NCBI GenBank assembly: GCA_009843675.1
Contig: VYCZ01000274.1
Coordinates: forward strand, 1-8,062
Direction of reading: 5' to 3'
From: Gammaproteobacteria bacterium
Lineage (GTDB): Bacteria > Pseudomonadota > Gammaproteobacteria > Eutrophobiales > Eutrophobiaceae
Length of the DNA: 8,062 bases
Positions within the stretch are counted from its first letter, which is position 1. The number at the start of each line of letters is the position of its first letter. Of this stretch, positions 1-7,260 are shown in pieces. The position numbers and the translations under genes were made by a program. A model generated the notes under the pieces. That model saw only the letters and a program-made list of their open reading frames with translations, was not told where the DNA came from and searched no databases.

Positions 1-183
1 CCGTCCAGCCGGGCCCAGGTGCCTGGGCCTGGGCCGGTAGGCCTCTCCCCTGTCCGTAAGCGCCTGGCGCAGTTCCGATTGCAGTTGCACGGAACAGGAC
101 AGGTGACCCGGCAAACAATCGGCTGCCTGCGCAGGGCCCAGGCAAGCCGCCAGCACACAGATAATTGCCCGGTAAGCAGGCAT
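1..183 (-). CDS. Start of a secreted protein, cut off by the window edge (possibly DUF255/thioredoxin-domain type)
   Basis: Sixty-one codons are visible before the window ends. The frame opens with ATG nine bases after the stop of the NapF-like gene, so it is probably the last visible member of the operon; there is no clear Shine-Dalgarno sequence, only GGG close to the start. Residues 1-20 look like a Sec signal peptide: a short basic start, a hydrophobic stretch and a cleavage site after AQA. The mature part starts ADCLPGHLSC, with two cysteines that do not form a heme-binding CxxCH, followed by an Arg/Pro-rich piece ending RPRPRHLGPAGR. From memory, an N-terminal stretch of the form YxPRxRHLxxxGxP is seen in secreted DUF255 (YyaL-like thioredoxin-fold) proteins, where a YTNRL motif comes next. 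That motif would lie outside the window, so this assignment is tentative. No relation to NapB, NapC or NapD is seen. Confidence 0.6.
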   Translation of the reverse strand, partial: MPAYRAIICVLAACLGPAQAADCLPGHLSCSVQLQSELRQALTDRGEAYRPRPRHLGPAGR

Positions 184-192
184 CCCGAACGG

Positions 193-795
193 TCAGGGAC
201 TGCCGGATGGCAACTCCCGGATTTCGGGAGGGAGCGAGGAGATGTTCACTGCCTTCGGTTCAACTATGCATGCCTCCCTGCACAATCCGCAGCCCGTGCA
301 GATGTCAGGGTTAATCTCAGGCTTTTCCATCTCCCAGGTCATTGCGCCGGGGACCGGGCAGGCAGGTTTGCAGGCGCCGCACTCGGGCCCCAGGTAAGGC
401 AGACAAGCCGAGACGTTGATTTCCGCATGCGCCAGTTTCGGTAACGGCGCGGCCTCATCTTCGACCGTGGCGGGAAGGCGCAGCGCGTCCGGTTCACAGG
501 CGTTGACACAGGGCCAGTCTTCACAGAGATGGCAACCCTTGTTCAGTATGTCCAGCGCCGGCGTACCCACAACCTGTGCGCCGAGCCTGGCAGGCAGTTT
601 AAAAATGACGTCATGGGGACATGCCTCTATGCACTTGTCACAGCGGGTACAGGCAAGCAGGAATTCCAGTTCAGCCTGGGCATAAGGCGGCCGAATCCAG
701 TGCCTGGCGCGTTGCGACACGGATTCATCCGCAAGCCGGACGGCTGTTTCAGCGGCTTTCTGCAAACCCATTCTGAAAAAGTTACGCCTGTCCAT
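193..795 (-). CDS. NapF/MauM-type ferredoxin with four [4Fe-4S] sites
   Basis: The 200-residue protein is nearly all ferredoxin domain. The cysteine sets are C49/52/55/59, C88/91/96/100, C131/139/142/146 and C166/169/172/176, enough for four [4Fe-4S] clusters. The IRPP segment ahead of CTRCDKCIEACP (residues 34-60) matches the start of NapF as I recall it, while the second set, CHLCEDWPCVNAC, has the wider spacing typical of MauM/NapG proteins. The N-terminus has an RR-x-FF motif (MDRRNFFRMG) but no hydrophobic stretch behind it, so Tat export looks unlikely and a cytoplasmic location is inferred. NapF is thought to take part in maturation or reduction of NapA in the cytoplasm. The start is uncertain: TTG at 804 overlaps the preceding stop as TTGA and adds three residues, while ATG at 795 gives the start used here; neither has a strong ribosome binding site. 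The gene follows the 506-residue polyferredoxin directly, which suggests translational coupling. Confidence 0.88.
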   Translation of the reverse strand: MDRRNFFRMGLQKAAETAVRLADESVSQRARHWIRPPYAQAELEFLLACTRCDKCIEACPHDVIFKLPARLGAQVVGTPALDILNKGCHLCEDWPCVNACEPDALRLPATVEDEAAPLPKLAHAEINVSACLPYLGPECGACKPACPVPGAMTWEMEKPEINPDICTGCGLCREACIVEPKAVNISSLPPEIRELPSGSP

Positions 796-800
796 TCTGC

Positions 801-2321
801 TCAAAATCTCATCATCATGGGCTGCATCAGCAACCAGACATGCAGCCCGGTAATGGTAATTGCAAACATTATCATGGGTGACAGGCGCAAGCCTGCAGCG
901 CCGGCCAATACGTATCCGCGATGCTGGATCACTTTCAGGCTTATCCAGAACCCGAATGCGAGCAGGGCTGCCTGCGATGCAAACAGGAAATCCTGTGAGA
1001 ACAGGATATCCTGGTGCCTGCTGTGTTTTTCCATCATGCTCAAGGGCTGCGCGCCAAGTCCGAAAGGATTGAGCAACAGCGCGCCGAAACCTGAACTTTC
1101 CCGGAACAGGTGGCTTAAATTGTGCGCCAGGTGATAACTGAATGCCAACGGAAGTGAAACGAAGACAAAACCGGAAAACAGTTTTTTAAACTCCGATCTG
1201 CCGGGACAGATCTTTTGCGTGAGCCGCACAAAGAACGCATAGGCCAACACCACTGCCAGCATACCGGATAACAGCAAAATGGAAAAACTCCACAACAGTT
1301 TCCCTGAATCATTCACCAGCGCGGCCAGAGACAGCAACCAGGCTTCGAAAAATGGCGCCATGGATATGCCGTGAAACTCCGTTAATGCCAACAGGCCCAG
1401 CATGAACCATGCTTCATCCCAATGCGGGCGGGCATCTTCAATGGCTTCCCTGCTGGGCGCGCGCAGGCGCCAGGCGACATTGTTGTCCGGGCAACTCCTG
1501 GCGCAATTCCCGCAGGAAGTGCAATAGGTGTTCTGTTTCAACCGCCCCATCACCAGGTGAGTCGGGCAGGGATCGACGGTTTCCGATCCGTAATAACATT
1601 CCAGTGTCTTGCACCCGGCGCAGATATCCGTATTGACGGGCCTGAGTTCGACCGGCGCGAGTTGGGAATAGAACCCGATGGTCCTGCCTACCGGACAGAA
1701 GTACCGGCAAAAGGCCTTGCCTTCGAAAACGGCCAGGCTGGCCGTGGCCATCAGCACCATTGCCAGGGCCAGCAGCGCCGTCATATACGGGCTGGAGGTA
1801 ACGCCGACGCCCAGTTCAAACCAGGTCAGGACGATAAACAGGACCAGGGCCGGCCAGACACTGCGCAGCCTGCGGGACACCCTGAGATTAAGGCTGTTAT
1901 TGGGATGCGCGCGGCGCCACAGGCGGCGGCGAACCAGCCAGGTGGCAATGGCGTCCCAGGGGCAGATTGCGCACCAGGCAGAGCCGAGAAAAAAAACAGA
2001 AATGATGAGGCCGGCCCACCATATGTTCCAGGTCAGTACCGTTGCAATATTTCTTTCGGGAATCTGGGAACCGGACAATCCCGCGGCAATGACCAGGACA
2101 AACAGGCACACCACGGTAATTTTCAAAAACAATAATATGACGGGTGTTCCGGTCAGGGCGCGCACAAACGCGCCCAGAACGGGTATGTTCGCCAGGCTGA
2201 TCGTCTTTGCCGGCCTGCCGGACACAGTGTTCGCCAGCAGGATATAAGCGCTCAGCGCCAGCATGAAAACACATAGCGCCGCGGCCCATACTGAAGGAAG
2301 TCCCGGATGCACCATCATCAT
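801..2321 (-). CDS. Membrane polyferredoxin (NapH/NosR/CcoG-like) with an extra C-terminal membrane domain
   Basis: This 506-residue membrane protein has hydrophobic segments near residues 11-30, 58-82, 94-115, 155-172, 178-198, 305-332, 342-365, 380-397, 445-465 and 478-500. The redox part shows two Cys-Pro loops, CAICP (117-121) and CRYFCP (205-210), of the type found in NapH, NosR and CcoG. Two ferredoxin-like sites follow: an irregular one with C234, C237, C242 and C252, and a normal one with C267, C270, C273 and C277. The last 200 residues go beyond NapH, which ends after its ferredoxin sites, and carry histidines in or near membrane segments (H317, H397, H400, H404, H494). It probably moves electrons across or along the inner membrane; donor and acceptor are unknown. 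The start overlaps the previous stop as ATGA. Three ATGs stand in a row (2321, 2318, 2315), and the purine-rich AGGACAGGGCAGG upstream could serve any of them, so the N-terminus is uncertain by two residues. Confidence 0.9.
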   Translation of the reverse strand: MMMVHPGLPSVWAAALCVFMLALSAYILLANTVSGRPAKTISLANIPVLGAFVRALTGTPVILLFLKITVVCLFVLVIAAGLSGSQIPERNIATVLTWNIWWAGLIISVFFLGSAWCAICPWDAIATWLVRRRLWRRAHPNNSLNLRVSRRLRSVWPALVLFIVLTWFELGVGVTSSPYMTALLALAMVLMATASLAVFEGKAFCRYFCPVGRTIGFYSQLAPVELRPVNTDICAGCKTLECYYGSETVDPCPTHLVMGRLKQNTYCTSCGNCARSCPDNNVAWRLRAPSREAIEDARPHWDEAWFMLGLLALTEFHGISMAPFFEAWLLSLAALVNDSGKLLWSFSILLLSGMLAVVLAYAFFVRLTQKICPGRSEFKKLFSGFVFVSLPLAFSYHLAHNLSHLFRESSGFGALLLNPFGLGAQPLSMMEKHSRHQDILFSQDFLFASQAALLAFGFWISLKVIQHRGYVLAGAAGLRLSPMIMFAITITGLHVWLLMQPMMMRF

Positions 2322-2917
2322 CCTGCCCTGTCCTGGCGCCCGCTTCTGATTTTATCGCTGATGAGGCGATTGCGCTGAACGAAATTCACGGTAATCAACA
2401 GGACCATAATGGCGGCAACGGTCAGTCCGAGCGGACCCCAGCGGGCAGGTTCGCCAATCTGTAACGGAAAATCTATCTGGTAGGGTTCTCCACCCGCTTC
2501 AAACTCGGCGCGCACAATGAAATTGCCCGCTTCACGAAATTCGAATCCCTGCCGGAACACATTGTCATCCGGCAGTTGTACGCCGAGAAGTTCCTCATCA
2601 TCGTTGAACAGGCTGTCATCCCGTACCTTGAATGCCACTTCCCCGTCGAAGGGCCTGCCGTCATCGATGCGCGAGGCGTACAGGTTTACCCTGCCCGGCT
2701 GATTAGGACTCGGAAAAGCGGGGAATACCATGTAGGTAACATAATAATCACCTATCTGTGTTTCAACCTGCATACTCGGCGGTGTGGTCGAGTCTTCATT
2801 GAGGCTGTATGAGGGTCTGCCGAGCACGTGGTGCGCCTGAACGGGAACGGATAGAACGATAATCAAAACAAGCAGGCACAGACCGGAACAGTGTCTATCT
2901 TCAATACTCATTTTCAC
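2318..2917 (-). CDS. Membrane-anchored periplasmic protein of unknown function, FixH-like layout
   Basis: I do not recognise a named family. The 199-residue product starts with a short polar stretch and a hydrophobic segment (residues 11-26) ending VQA, a likely Sec signal cleaved before HHVLGRPSYSL. Residues 29-158 are polar and rich in beta-forming residues, without cysteines or heme motifs. A membrane segment (about 160-180) and a basic tail (RNRLISDK...RSGRQDRAG) follow, giving a periplasmic beta-domain anchored by its C-terminus. The single-domain periplasmic design beside a polyferredoxin recalls the CcoG/CcoH (FixG/FixH) pair, but FixH itself is built differently, so this is only an analogy. 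GTG at 2917, with AGG seven bases before it, is chosen as the start; ATG at 2911 is an alternative that gives the same signal peptide. The gene overlaps the end of the NapH-like gene by 17 bases (11 from the ATG) and the following gene by ATGA, so it is firmly embedded between two membrane ferredoxins. Confidence 0.82.
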   Translation of the reverse strand: MKMSIEDRHCSGLCLLVLIIVLSVPVQAHHVLGRPSYSLNEDSTTPPSMQVETQIGDYYVTYMVFPAFPSPNQPGRVNLYASRIDDGRPFDGEVAFKVRDDSLFNDDEELLGVQLPDDNVFRQGFEFREAGNFIVRAEFEAGGEPYQIDFPLQIGEPARWGPLGLTVAAIMVLLITVNFVQRNRLISDKIRSGRQDRAG

Positions 2918-3866
2918 GGTAATGCCTGCCGAGATGCCCCGGACCCTGGTTGGGTATGTCCTTTATATCTACCTTGAACACCAGCGCATCCGTGGGACAG
3001 ACAGCAATACAGGCTGTGCAGTTATTGCATTCCTGGCCGAAGCCGTCGCGCATGGGGTTGAGTTCAAATTCGCACACTGCCGTGCATTTCGCGCAGTCGT
3101 TGCAGGTTTCCACCTTTCGTTGTATGCGCAACACCCGGTAACGTCCAAGCAATGAATACAGGGCCCCTCCCGGACAGACGTAACGGCAAAACCCGCGCCG
3201 CGCCACCAGTAAATCAAACAACAGGGTTAGTACGAAAAATACCGCCCCGGCGCCAAATCCCCCCAGGGCGATCGCGTAATATATCTCGCGTCCGATGATG
3301 GCAGGCGGGTAGACGGCCGCGAACAATACCGAACCGGTGATCATCGATAATATGACTCCGATACCCAGCACCAGGTATTTCAGGCGCCGGTCAAAATGGC
3401 GGTTGCCCACAGGCAATCCCACCCTGTGCAACCAGGCGGCCAGGTTGGTGTTGAGTTCATACAGCAGGGTGGCAGGGCAGATCCAGCCACAGAATATCCG
3501 GCCGAACATGAGTGTGACAATCACGGGGATGAGCGCGGCAAGCAAGAAAGACGGATAAATCTCCAGGCCGGCGGAGACCTGGCCGACTACGGCCAGCGGG
3601 TCGCTGACCTTTACATCAAATACGGTCGCAGCCCAGGTGGTGCCTTTGACCGCGTCGAGATCGTGTTCCGGGTCGCTGACAAACGGGTCGGTCAACGTCT
3701 CCATGACGTCATAAAACAACTGTTCGGACGGCGTGAGCAGGTCATAGGCATGAGCAGCCACATAAGCCTGGTAAACGCTGATGCAGGGCAACAGGATCAA
3801 TACCAGAAATATGCCGGTCAAGCTGATCCAGCGCAGTTTGTTCAGGTGGCGGATATGAGGTTTCAT
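2901..3866 (-). CDS. napH: NapH-like membrane ferredoxin
   Basis: This 321-residue inner-membrane protein is close to NapH in length and order of parts. Hydrophobic segments lie near residues 12-32, 105-122, 165-186 and 195-220, with a long polar loop (33-100) between the first two. Two Cys-Pro loops, CGWICP (126-131) and CRYVCPGGALYSLLGR (227-242), are hallmarks of NapH. The C-terminal soluble part carries two [4Fe-4S] sites, C255/258/261/265 and C280/283/286/290, the latter followed by PTDAL as in bacterial ferredoxins. In Nap systems NapH takes electrons from quinol and works with NapG to supply the periplasmic enzyme; the adjacent napG-like gene upstream fits that pair. The ATG at 3866 lies 37 bases after the napG-like stop and lacks a good Shine-Dalgarno sequence, so translation may be weak or coupled. 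The napH symbol is by family resemblance; the pathway substrate is not shown. Confidence 0.9.
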   Translation of the reverse strand: MKPHIRHLNKLRWISLTGIFLVLILLPCISVYQAYVAAHAYDLLTPSEQLFYDVMETLTDPFVSDPEHDLDAVKGTTWAATVFDVKVSDPLAVVGQVSAGLEIYPSFLLAALIPVIVTLMFGRIFCGWICPATLLYELNTNLAAWLHRVGLPVGNRHFDRRLKYLVLGIGVILSMITGSVLFAAVYPPAIIGREIYYAIALGGFGAGAVFFVLTLLFDLLVARRGFCRYVCPGGALYSLLGRYRVLRIQRKVETCNDCAKCTAVCEFELNPMRDGFGQECNNCTACIAVCPTDALVFKVDIKDIPNQGPGHLGRHYRENEY

Positions 3867-3903
3867 GCAACTTGACCGTCAGATGCCTGATTTCGAGGCG
3901 GCC

Positions 3904-4482
3904 TCACAGACTGTGGTTTGGTATCACCCGAATTGCCTGCGGTATCTGGATGCACGAACGCTCACACAGACCGCAACCGACGCAGGCGTCCTGCACATGG
4001 GGTTGTTCCATCCATCCCACCTTGATGGCGATGTCGGGTAACGGGCAGGCCCGGTAACAGACGCCGCACGATTTTCCCTGGTAGGACAGGCACAGGCTTT
4101 CATTGACGCGGGCTTTACCCATGGCGACGGAATCCAGGATGGTTTCCGCCTCACGCGTTATGGATTGAATGGCCCCGGTCGGACACACGTCACCGCATTT
4201 CATACACAGGATACAGGCCTGTTCCCGCGGCGTTATGTATGGAGTGCCGTAAGAACTAAAGCCGTTTTCCGTCCCGAAAAATTTTATGCAGCGGTTGGGG
4301 CATGCCTCACCGCACTGGCCGCAACGTATACAACGGCTGACAAACTTGGCTTCGTCCAGGGAACCGGGCGGGCGCAGGTAACGAATTCCCGTCTTTTGAG
4401 CAACCCGCGCCTCCACAGCGGGCGCAGCCGCCATGGCGGTTGCTGTGGAAATCAGGTCCTGTAAAAATTTCCTGCGTTTCAT
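3904..4482 (-). CDS. napG: NapG-like Tat-exported ferredoxin
   Basis: The 192-residue protein opens with MKRRKFLQDL, a twin-arginine motif, followed by a mildly hydrophobic alanine-rich stretch to about residue 25, so export to the periplasm by Tat is likely. Four [4Fe-4S] sites follow: C51/54/57/61, C90/93/96/100, C131/139/142/146 and C167/170/173/177. This number and arrangement, with the third set in CLSYQGKSCGVCYRACP, is typical of NapG/MauM proteins, which relay electrons from membrane NapH to NapA. C65, just after the first set, is an extra cysteine. ATG at 4482 is preferred over an upstream in-frame TTG at 4500 because it places the twin arginines right at the N-terminus and has AGGGTGG upstream. 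The gene lies 78 bases after the molybdoenzyme gene, past a strong hairpin, and 37 bases before the NapH-like gene. Confidence 0.92.
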   Translation of the reverse strand: MKRRKFLQDLISTATAMAAAPAVEARVAQKTGIRYLRPPGSLDEAKFVSRCIRCGQCGEACPNRCIKFFGTENGFSSYGTPYITPREQACILCMKCGDVCPTGAIQSITREAETILDSVAMGKARVNESLCLSYQGKSCGVCYRACPLPDIAIKVGWMEQPHVQDACVGCGLCERSCIQIPQAIRVIPNHSL

Positions 4483-4500
4483 ATATGCCACCCTGCGCAA

Positions 4501-4527
4501 AAGGGGTAACGTAATCCGTTACCCCTT
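4501..4527 (-). terminator. Perfect 11-bp hairpin between the molybdoenzyme and napG-like genes; attenuator or mRNA-stabilising element
   Basis: The arms AAGGGGTAACG and CGTTACCCCTT are exact reverse complements and enclose a 5-base loop. In the direction of transcription the second arm ends in TT and two more T residues follow before GCGC, making only four in a row, so this is a weak candidate for a full rho-independent terminator. It lies 33 bases after the stop of the NapA-like gene and 18 bases before the ATG of the NapG-like gene. Inference: partial termination, or protection of the upstream mRNA from 3' exonucleases, would give more cytochrome and catalytic subunit than membrane ferredoxins. 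The structure is seen in the sequence; its effect is not. Confidence 0.6.
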
Positions 4528-4560
4528 ACCTGAATCCCGGCTGGAACATCGGCCCGGCCG

Positions 4561-7248
4561 CTATACTTTCTCAATCCTGCAAGCGAGTTTTTTGAAATCC
4601 ACCTGGCCCGATATCAGGTCCCAGACCCGGCTGGATGTATTATTAACCAGCCATTTGTTCTTTTTCGGGTCTGCACTGTCGGCAACCGACAGGTTCCAGG
4701 GGCTGAACATGTATCCCCGCGGCACCGAATTGCGCGCAGGCTTCACCAGGCTGTTAGTCCCCACCTGCGCCCTGGCTTCGTAATTGCCGCGCCGGGTAAT
4801 GAGCCTCACCTTGTCACCATCTTCTATGCCCAGTGTCTTCGCATCATCCGGATGCATTTCAACATACTGCTCCGGGACCAGGCGGCGGGTAGTTGCGCTG
4901 CGGTTGGATTTGGCCGTATGAAAATGTTCATAAACCACGCCCAGGCCGAGCCAGTAAGGATATTTGTCCGCGGGTACGTCCTGCCATTTGTTCCCGCGGA
5001 AATCCTCATCGGGGAGATCCGGGGTCAGCCCCTTGTCGCGGGCCTCTTCAAGCAGGGCGATATTATCGATGGTATACACGCCTTCCTTGTCGCCGAACTC
5101 CATCAATTTATCCGTGACGCGTTTGCGGTCGCTGTAATCCTGTTCACACAACTTGAAGTGCACCTTGCCGTCTTTTGTCCTGAAATAACCGTACGGCCGG
5201 CTCTCCCAGTCACCTTCCTGCAACATGTACCGGCGTTTGGTGCCGCCGCCCCTGGCAATGGCGTAAGTAGGGGCCGGCCACTGGATACCGCGCAGCTTGC
5301 GTATCTGCTCATACGGACTGACATTGTCCACTTTTTCCACTTCGAGTATGCCCGTCAGGTCGGTATCCGTCCCGGCAGACGCCTGGATGACATCCCGGAA
5401 GACTTCCTCGGCGTCATAGGTGCCGTCTTCCCGTTTCCGGTAGGGGAATATCGTATCCGCATCAAGCCCCATCAGGTGCGCGACTTCCTTCCCCTTGTCG
5501 ATCACCATGTCCATATCCGGATGACACCCGGGAGGCGGTTCGGCAGCCTTGTCGCAAATGTTGATGCGGCGTTCCGAACTGATATAGACACCTGTCACCT
5601 CGCCCCAGGTCGCTGCGGGAAAGATGACGTCCGCATAGAGATTATTGGGGGCATGGCGATAGATCTCCTGCACTATGTTGAACGTTTTCATCAGCGCCGG
5701 ACGGATCAGGTTCTGCTGGTCCGGTAAATCAATATGCGTCGCATACACCAGGAACATCGCCTTGACCTCATCCTTCAGGGCGCGTTCCATCATTCCTACC
5801 GCATAGCCCGGATTCTCCGATTTGAGCGCGCGTTCCAGGTTCTGTTCGGGGACGCGCCAGGACTTTGCCATGTGCGCAAGATGTTTCAGGTTGGATAACG
5901 GTTCATTAAACGGCAGGCGTCCCGTCAAGCCGCCGGTAAAGCGTTCGCCCATCGCATTCGGTTGGCCCGTCATCGAAAACGGACCGCAGCCGGGCTTGGC
6001 CAGGTTGCCCGTTAAAGCCAGCAGGTTGATGATGGAGATGACGTTGTGCTGGCCGTGGATATGCTGGTTGTAACCGATCCCCCACATTATGATCACGCCG
6101 CCGTAACCGGCCGCGTGACTTTTCTTGCTGCGCTCCAGGCGTTTGCGCGTGGCATCGGCAAACATGCCGGCTACGCGGCGTATCAGTTCAGGGGTGACTT
6201 CATCCGAACCCATGCGGTCCTGTACCTGTTCCGGGCTGTAATTCTGTAATACCCCGCTGGAATATTCCTGCCAACCGGTAGCATGATCCTTTACAAACTC
6301 CCAATCGATGACATCAGGATGTTCCTTGATCAGTACATGGGCAAGCGCATTCAAAAAACTGATATCGCCGTTGAGAACCGGCACATGTACGCTGTTTTCC
6401 GGGTTGATATCTTCATAACCCTGGGTCGTACCGGTGCGGCGAGGATCGACCACGACCGTCGGGATATCCTTTTTCTTTTTGTGGTCAGCCGCCCGCCAGA
6501 AGATAATCGGATGCGATTCCCGGGCGTTATGCCCGAAGTGCATGATCATGTCGCTGAGTTCAATGTCCTCATAAGCCAGCGGCGGTGTGTCAGATCCTAA
6601 CGATGCAAAATAGCCCGTTACCGCGGAGGTCATGCACATCCTGGCATTTGCTTCAATGGTATTGGAACCAAGAACGCCCTTCATAAACAGGTTTTCCAGG
6701 TACTGGCCTTCCATGGTCAGCTGACCGGAGCCGTACAGGGCAATGGAATTCCCGGTATACTTCTTCGCAAAGTGCGCGATCTTGTGCGCTACTAATCCTG
6801 ATGCCTGTTCATAAGGCACCCGCACAAAATGCTCCTCATCGAAAGAACCCTTGCTCTTGCTGACAAAATCCATATCTCCATGACCGGGCTTATTCCATTC
6901 CTCCCAGACGTCCTTACGCACGTATGGATCACCTTCCATACGATCGATGTACATGGGCTCTGCAGCCGTCAGTCCCTTGATGCACTGCAAGCCGTAATTG
7001 GTCGGGTGGTCCTTGTCCGGACGCATGGAAACAATCTTGCCGTTCTCCGTCAATATGATCGTGCCGCAGCCGACACCGCAATAAGGGCACTGCGCCAGGG
7101 CAGTGCCGCGGGTAACAGCAGCGGCGGAGGCAGGCGCTGCTTCCAGTTCCGGGTTGTTGCCGACGTACAGACTTGCCCCTGCCGCCGATCCGGTTATAAA
7201 TGCGCCACTTTTCAGGAAATCTCTTCTGCTGGTTTTTATACGTTTCAT
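4561..7248 (-). CDS. NapA-like periplasmic molybdopterin oxidoreductase, catalytic subunit
   Basis: This 895-residue protein has a Tat signal (SRRDFLK, residues 7-13, then a hydrophobic stretch to about 30) and should be exported folded with its bis-MGD cofactor. One [4Fe-4S] site uses C54, C57, C61 and C89; K91 in CIKG is the lysine that links cluster and pterin in this family. C205 in ARMCMTSAV is the expected molybdenum ligand. GYNQHIHGQHN (392-402), TGNLAKPGCGPFSMTGQPNA (413-432) and a C-terminal beta-barrel domain ending VDFKKLACRIEKV align with NapA by recall. It is longer than E. coli NapA (828 residues): about 18 extra residues lie between residues 93 and 172 and about 45 between 701 and 762. 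Where NapA has its STYQH segment, this protein has DPRRT. Reductase activity on nitrate is possible but unproven. ATG at 7248 is chosen because TAGGAGAG sits just before it and the Tat motif follows at once; the stop of the cytochrome gene overlaps that ribosome site, implying co-expression. Confidence 0.93.
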   Translation of the reverse strand: MKRIKTSRRDFLKSGAFITGSAAGASLYVGNNPELEAAPASAAAVTRGTALAQCPYCGVGCGTIILTENGKIVSMRPDKDHPTNYGLQCIKGLTAAEPMYIDRMEGDPYVRKDVWEEWNKPGHGDMDFVSKSKGSFDEEHFVRVPYEQASGLVAHKIAHFAKKYTGNSIALYGSGQLTMEGQYLENLFMKGVLGSNTIEANARMCMTSAVTGYFASLGSDTPPLAYEDIELSDMIMHFGHNARESHPIIFWRAADHKKKKDIPTVVVDPRRTGTTQGYEDINPENSVHVPVLNGDISFLNALAHVLIKEHPDVIDWEFVKDHATGWQEYSSGVLQNYSPEQVQDRMGSDEVTPELIRRVAGMFADATRKRLERSKKSHAAGYGGVIIMWGIGYNQHIHGQHNVISIINLLALTGNLAKPGCGPFSMTGQPNAMGERFTGGLTGRLPFNEPLSNLKHLAHMAKSWRVPEQNLERALKSENPGYAVGMMERALKDEVKAMFLVYATHIDLPDQQNLIRPALMKTFNIVQEIYRHAPNNLYADVIFPAATWGEVTGVYISSERRINICDKAAEPPPGCHPDMDMVIDKGKEVAHLMGLDADTIFPYRKREDGTYDAEEVFRDVIQASAGTDTDLTGILEVEKVDNVSPYEQIRKLRGIQWPAPTYAIARGGGTKRRYMLQEGDWESRPYGYFRTKDGKVHFKLCEQDYSDRKRVTDKLMEFGDKEGVYTIDNIALLEEARDKGLTPDLPDEDFRGNKWQDVPADKYPYWLGLGVVYEHFHTAKSNRSATTRRLVPEQYVEMHPDDAKTLGIEDGDKVRLITRRGNYEARAQVGTNSLVKPARNSVPRGYMFSPWNLSVADSADPKKNKWLVNNTSSRVWDLISGQVDFKKLACRIEKV

Positions 7249-7253
7249 GTGCT

Positions 7254-7260
7254 CTCTCCT
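7254..7260 (-). promoter_or_regulatory. Ribosome binding site of the NapA-like gene
   Basis: AGGAGAG lies five bases before ATG 7248 and overlaps the TAG stop of the cytochrome gene. It decides the start against the longer in-frame reading from 7380, which would add 44 residues inside the cytochrome gene and bury the Tat motif. Confidence 0.8.

Noticed and set aside
802..816. ATGATGATG at both ends of the 506-residue protein gene as a direct repeat
   Set aside because: The two copies encode MMM at the start and near the C-terminus, are only nine bases long, and can arise by chance.
4502..4526. AGGGGTA and TACCCCT as paired NarL/NarP heptamers
   Set aside because: They face the opposite way to the 7-2-7 arrangement, lie inside the operon and are explained by the hairpin arms.
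4852..5727. Long plus-strand open frame (291 codons) opposite the molybdoenzyme gene
   Set aside because: It is antisense to a gene with strong family motifs, its product has no recognisable domain, and no good ribosome site was seen.
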